Under the pieces are notes generated by a model. The model made no database searches and was not told where the DNA came from. It saw only the letters and a program-made list of their open reading frames with translations. Of a stretch of DNA of 64,000 nucleotides, positions 60,373-64,000 are shown piece after piece. This DNA is from Pseudacidovorax sp. (GTDB lineage Bacteria; Pseudomonadota; Gammaproteobacteria; Burkholderiales; Burkholderiaceae_C). The stretch covers positions 224,604 through 288,603 of the forward strand of contig NZ_JAGOPN010000007.1 of the NCBI RefSeq assembly GCF_017991995.1. Direction: 5' to 3'. Every line of letters starts with the position of its first letter. Position 1 is the first letter of the stretch. The position numbers were made by a program, and so were the translations under genes.

Positions 60373-63225
60373 ATGTCCGACGCTGCCGATTCCTCCGCGA
60401 CCCCCGACTACCGCGCGACCCTGAACCTGCCCGACACGCCCTTCCCCATGCGCGGCGACCTGCCCAAGCGCGAGCCGGGCTGGGTCAAGGCCTGGAACGA
60501 CGAGGGGCTGTACAAGCGCCTGCGCGTGGCCCGCACCGGCCGGCCCAAGTTCATCCTGCACGACGGACCGCCCTACGCCAACGGCCAGATCCACATGGGC
60601 CATGCGGTGAACAAGATCCTCAAGGACATGATCACCAAGGCGCGCCAGCTCGAGGGCTACGACGCGCTGTACGTGCCTGGCTGGGACTGCCACGGCCTGC
60701 CGATCGAGAACGCCATCGAGAAGAAGCACGGCCGCAACCTCAGCCGCGACGAGATGCAGGCCAAAAGCCGGGCCTATGCCACCGAGCAGATCGCGCAGCA
60801 GATGGCCGACTTCCAGCGCCTGGGCGTGCTGGGCGAATGGGATCATCCCTACAAGACGATGGACTTCGCCAACGAAGCGGGCGAGATCCGCGCCTTCAAG
60901 AAGGTGATCGAGCGTGGCTTCGTCTACCGGGGCCTGAAGCCCGTGTACTGGTGTTTCGACTGCGGCTCGTCGCTGGCCGAGTTCGAGATCGAGTACGCCG
61001 ACAAGAAGAGCCAGACGCTGGACGTCGCCTTCAAGGCCCACGACCCGGCCAAGCTGGCCGCCGCCTTCGGCCTGCCGGCCATCGACAAGGACGCCTTCGC
61101 GGTCATCTGGACCACCACCGCGTGGACCATCCCGGCCAACCAGGCGCTCAACCTCAACCCCGAGCTGACCTACGCGCTGGTCGACACCGACCCCGGCCTG
61201 CTGATCGTGGCCGACACGCTGGTCGAGAGCTGCCTCAACCGCTACGCGCTGGACGGAAAGGTCATCGCCATCGCGCAGGGCGAGGCACTGGGCGGACTCG
61301 AGTTCGAGCACCCGCTGTACGACGTGCACGAAGGCTACCGTCGCCTGTCGCCCGTGTATCTGGCCGAGTACGCCACCGCCACCGACGGCACCGGCCTGGT
61401 CCACTCCTCGCCGGCCTACGGCCTGGACGACTTCCAGTCCTGCGTCGCGCACGGCATGGCCTACGACGACATCCTCAACCCCGTGCAGGGCAACGGCGTG
61501 TACGAGCCGGATTTCCCGCTCTTCGGCGGCCAACACATCTGGAAGGCGGTGCCGCACATCATCGAGGCGCTGCGCGAGGCCGGCCGGCTGATGGCCACCG
61601 AGACCATCACCCACAGCTATCCGCACTGCTGGCGCCACAAGACGCCGGTGATCTACCGCGCCGCTGCGCAGTGGTTCATCCGCATGGACGAAGGCGAAGG
61701 CGTGTTCACCGTGCCGGGCGCCAAGCCGGCCAAGACGCTGCGGCAGATCGCGCTGGAGGCCATCGAGGACACCAGCTTCTATCCCGAGAACGGCAAGGCC
61801 CGGCTGCACGACATGATCGCGCACCGGCCCGACTGGTGCATCTCGCGCCAGCGCAGCTGGGGCGTGCCGATCCCCTTCTTCCTGCACAAGCTCACCGGCG
61901 AGCTGCATCCGCGCACGATGGAGATCCTGGACCAGGCGGCCGCCATCGTCGAGCAGGGCGGCATCGAGGCCTGGAGCCGCGTGACGACCGAAGAGATCCT
62001 GGGCACCGAGGACGCGCCGCACTACACCAAGAGCAGCGACATCCTGGAGGTGTGGTTCGACTCCGGCTCCACCTTCTTCCATGTGCTGCGCGGCACGCAC
62101 CCCACGGTGCACCACGACCAGGGCCCCGAGGCCGACCTGTACCTCGAAGGCCATGACCAGCACCGCGGCTGGTTCCACAGTTCGCTGCTGCTGGCCTGCG
62201 CGCTGGAAGGCCGCGCGCCCTACCGCGGCCTGCTGACCCACGGCTTCACCGTGGACAGCCAGGGCCGCAAGATGAGCAAGTCGCTCGGCAACGGCATCGA
62301 TCCGCAGGAGATCACCAAGAAACTGGGCGCCGAGATCATCCGCCTGTGGGTGGCCGCCTCCGACTATTCGGGCGACATCGCGGGCGACGACAAGATCCTG
62401 GCCCGCGTGGTCGACGCCTACCGCCGCATCCGCAACACGCTGCGCTTCCTGCTGGCCAACACCAGCGACTTCGACCCGGCCAAGGATGCGGTGCCGCTGG
62501 CCGAACTGTTCGAGATCGACCGCTGGGCCCTGTCGCGCGCGGCGCAGTTCCAGGCCGAGGTGCTGGGCCACTACAAGGTCTACGAATTCCATCCCGTGGT
62601 GGCCAAGCTGCAGGTCTTCTGCTCGGAAGACCTGGGCGCCTTCTACCTGGACGTGCTGAAAGACCGGCTCTACACCACGCAGCCCGGCTCGCGCGCGCGG
62701 CGCAGTGCGCAGACGGCGCTGTGGCACATCACCCAGGCCATGCTGCGCTGGATGGCGCCCTTCCTGAGCTTCACGGCCGAGGAAGCGTGGAAGTTCGCGG
62801 GCCAGTCGGAATCCATCTTCATGGAGACCTTCTGCGACCTCGGCGCGCCGGACGAGGCCCTGCTGGCCAAGTGGGGCCGCATCCAGGCCATTCGCGACGC
62901 GGTCAACAAGGAGATCGAGGCCGTGCGCACCGCGGGCGGCGTGGGCTCCTCGCTGCAGGCCAACGTGCGGCTTACCGCCGCACCCGAGGACCATGCGCTG
63001 CTGGCGGCACTGGGCGACGACCTGAAATTCGTCTTCATCACCTCGGTGGTGGACCTGCAGGCGGGTGACGGGCTCGCCATTGCCGTCACGCCCAGCACCG
63101 CCACCAAGTGCGAACGCTGCTGGCACTGGCGCGACGACGTGGGCCACGACAGCGCGCATCCCACGCTGTGCGGCCGCTGCACCAGCAACCTGTACGGTGC
63201 CGGCGAAGCGCGGAGCGTGGCATGA
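60373..63225 (+). CDS. ileS: Isoleucyl-tRNA synthetase
   Basis: IleRS charges tRNA-Ile and edits Val. The 950-residue class I enzyme has the HIGH motif as [15 protein letters not shown], the CP1 editing domain ([20 protein letters not shown]), and KMSKS in [12 protein letters not shown]. The C-terminal zinc ribbon reads [12 protein letters not shown]...CGRCTSNL. These are features of the IleS1 type, which is mupirocin-sensitive. The start [16 protein letters not shown] follows a 127-base gap from ribF that holds REP-like repeats. Its stop overlaps lspA by the sequence ATGA. Confidence 0.98.
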   Translation: MSDAADSSATPDYRATLNLPDTPFPMRGDLPKREPGWVKAWNDEGLYKRLRVARTGRPKFILHDGPPYANGQIHMGHAVNKILKDMITKARQLEGYDALYVPGWDCHGLPIENAIEKKHGRNLSRDEMQAKSRAYATEQIAQQMADFQRLGVLGEWDHPYKTMDFANEAGEIRAFKKVIERGFVYRGLKPVYWCFDCGSSLAEFEIEYADKKSQTLDVAFKAHDPAKLAAAFGLPAIDKDAFAVIWTTTAWTIPANQALNLNPELTYALVDTDPGLLIVADTLVESCLNRYALDGKVIAIAQGEALGGLEFEHPLYDVHEGYRRLSPVYLAEYATATDGTGLVHSSPAYGLDDFQSCVAHGMAYDDILNPVQGNGVYEPDFPLFGGQHIWKAVPHIIEALREAGRLMATETITHSYPHCWRHKTPVIYRAAAQWFIRMDEGEGVFTVPGAKPAKTLRQIALEAIEDTSFYPENGKARLHDMIAHRPDWCISRQRSWGVPIPFFLHKLTGELHPRTMEILDQAAAIVEQGGIEAWSRVTTEEILGTEDAPHYTKSSDILEVWFDSGSTFFHVLRGTHPTVHHDQGPEADLYLEGHDQHRGWFHSSLLLACALEGRAPYRGLLTHGFTVDSQGRKMSKSLGNGIDPQEITKKLGAEIIRLWVAASDYSGDIAGDDKILARVVDAYRRIRNTLRFLLANTSDFDPAKDAVPLAELFEIDRWALSRAAQFQAEVLGHYKVYEFHPVVAKLQVFCSEDLGAFYLDVLKDRLYTTQPGSRARRSAQTALWHITQAMLRWMAPFLSFTAEEAWKFAGQSESIFMETFCDLGAPDEALLAKWGRIQAIRDAVNKEIEAVRTAGGVGSSLQANVRLTAAPEDHALLAALGDDLKFVFITSVVDLQAGDGLAIAVTPSTATKCERCWHWRDDVGHDSAHPTLCGRCTSNLYGAGEARSVA

Positions 63226-63737
63226 CCATGAAGGCGCACAGCGGATTCGAGTCCACCCGCCCTGGCCTGGGCATCTGGGGCTGGCTGGCGCTGGCGGTGC
63301 TGATCTTCATCGCCGACCAGTACACCAAGACGCTGATCCTGGGCCACTACCAGCTCGGCGACGCCACGCGCATCACCGAGTTCTTCAACATCGTGCGGGC
63401 CCACAACACGGGCGCTGCCTTCTCCTTCCTGGCCGGCGCCTCGGGCTGGCAGCGCTGGTTCTTCACCGGCATTGGTGTGGCCGCGGCCGTGTTCATCGTC
63501 TGGATGCTGCGCTCGCATGCGGGGCAGAAGCTGTTCTGCTTCGCCATGGCCTGCATCCTGGGCGGCGCCATCGGCAACGTGGTGGACCGCCTGATGCACG
63601 GCTATGTGGTGGACTTCCTGGACTTTCATTGGGCCGATTCGCACTTCCCGGCGTTCAACCTGGCCGACAGCGCGATCACGCTGGGCGCCATCTGCCTGGT
63701 GCTGGACGAGGTCCGGCGCATGCGGCGCAAACGCTGA
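63222..63737 (+). CDS. lspA: Lipoprotein signal peptidase
   Basis: LspA (signal peptidase II) removes signal peptides from diacylated prolipoproteins in the inner membrane. The 171-residue protein has four hydrophobic segments. The two catalytic aspartates are in [11 protein letters not shown] and [12 protein letters not shown], with VVDFLDFHW between. The ATG overlaps the ileS stop (ATGA), so translation is coupled; a second ATG two codons later is also possible. The order ribF-ileS-lspA is common in proteobacteria. A UUCG-loop terminator follows at 63819. Confidence 0.97.
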   Translation: MTMKAHSGFESTRPGLGIWGWLALAVLIFIADQYTKTLILGHYQLGDATRITEFFNIVRAHNTGAAFSFLAGASGWQRWFFTGIGVAAAVFIVWMLRSHAGQKLFCFAMACILGGAIGNVVDRLMHGYVVDFLDFHWADSHFPAFNLADSAITLGAICLVLDEVRRMRRKR

Positions 63738-63818
63738 GGCGGACGGCGGCGTCAAGTCCGCCGATTCGCGAGTTCAACGCGCCCTGCGCGAGGACACTGC
63801 GGCGCGGGAGCACAACGG

Positions 63819-63846
63819 CGCGGGACTTCGGTCTCGCGTTTTTTTT
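63819..63846 (+). terminator. Rho-independent terminator of ribF-ileS-lspA, UUCG tetraloop
   Basis: CGCGGGAC and GTCTCGCG pair (8 bp, one G-T) around a TTCG tetraloop, followed by TTTTTTTT. The UUCG loop is exceptionally stable. It lies 82 bases after lspA. Confidence 0.93.
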
Positions 63847-63894
63847 CGCCTGACCCAACCCCGACCCGTTCGGCCTGAGGTTCTATGGTTCTCG

Positions 63895-64000
63895 TCAAGC
63901 GACAGTGGCCGCCAGGCGGGCATCGAACATCGCGTGTTGCTTGAACAGCGAGAAGGCCACGCGCATGAGCTTTCGGGCCAGCACCACCAGAGCCGCAGTC
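63895..64000 (-). mobile_element. C-terminal end of an IS110-like transposase (partial)
   Basis: On the minus strand the last 34 codons before a TGA stop read TAALVVLARKLMRVAFSLFKQ and continue HAMFDARLA. The ALVVLARKLMRVAFSLFK stretch resembles the C-terminal helix of IS110/IS116/IS902 transposases (DEDD type). Only the 3' end is in the window, so whether the element is intact cannot be judged. It lies 48 bases beyond the lspA terminator. IS110 elements lack terminal inverted repeats, and none is seen. Confidence 0.7.

Noticed and set aside
59980..63159. 1059-residue minus-strand frame opposite ileS
   Set aside because: It is an antisense shadow of ileS, whose motifs are complete.

Overview
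The window is GC-rich chromosomal DNA, about two-thirds G+C by eye, from a betaproteobacterium of the order Burkholderiales, most likely family Comamonadaceae. Four things point there. The translation block runs thrS-infC-rpmI-rplT-pheS-pheT. The order trxB // crp-like / ftsK-lolA-rarA is present. There are two Bug-family (TctC-like) solute receptors, and an FMN-riboswitch-controlled RibH2-type lumazine synthase. There are no tRNA or rRNA genes, no CRISPR array and no prophage. The only mobile DNA is the last 34 codons of an IS110-like transposase at the right edge.

Region 1 (1-6750, minus strand) is the translation operon followed upstream by isocitrate lyase. thrS has a 5' leader with the layout of a transcription attenuator: a 20-codon peptide with four Thr codons in its first eight positions, then a strong terminator just before the thrS start. 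infC is best read from an ATC start codon. aceA has a 14-bp palindrome upstream.

Region 2 (7090-22017) holds a GGCT-like protein, a DMT permease, a SWIB-domain protein with a histone-H1-like tail, and then an uncharacterised catabolic cluster. A ThDP enzyme faces a TetR regulator. The cluster then runs Bug receptor, PhyH-type dioxygenase, SsuABC/TauABC-type ABC importer, enolase-superfamily enzyme, Gfo/Idh/MocA oxidoreductase, DUF993 aldolase-like protein, xylose-isomerase-like TIM barrel and a DMT permease. Matching dyads (TTCACCAATTGGTGAA type) precede both the TetR gene and the cluster, so TetR probably controls itself and the pathway. The substrate is unknown; a sugar acid or cyclitol derivative is a reasonable guess.

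Region 3 (22086-39000) is a mixed accessory and housekeeping stretch: the FMN riboswitch with ribH, EVE protein, an exported methyltransferase-fold protein, ArsC/Spx-like protein, MFS exporter with AraC regulator, LysR with a tartrate/D-malate dehydrogenase, patatin lipoprotein, SulP transporter, a large histidine-phosphatase lipoprotein, LysE exporter with Lrp regulator, YeeZ-like epimerase, ferredoxin-reductase fusion and a second Bug receptor.

Region 4 (39107-49289) holds the branched-chain amino-acid-type importer livHMGF without its binding protein, then rarA-lolA-ftsK, a CRP/FNR regulator and divergent trxB.

Region 5 (49400-63999) contains rpmB-rpmG with a clear sigma70 promoter, a fatty-acid desaturase with a transposase-like tail, an RsmB-type methyltransferase, purN, a PimC/PimD-like acyl-CoA dehydrogenase pair, a lipoprotein hydrolase, an enoyl-CoA hydratase, an HNH protein and the ribF-ileS-lspA operon. 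The operon ends in a UUCG-loop terminator, and the IS110-like end follows.
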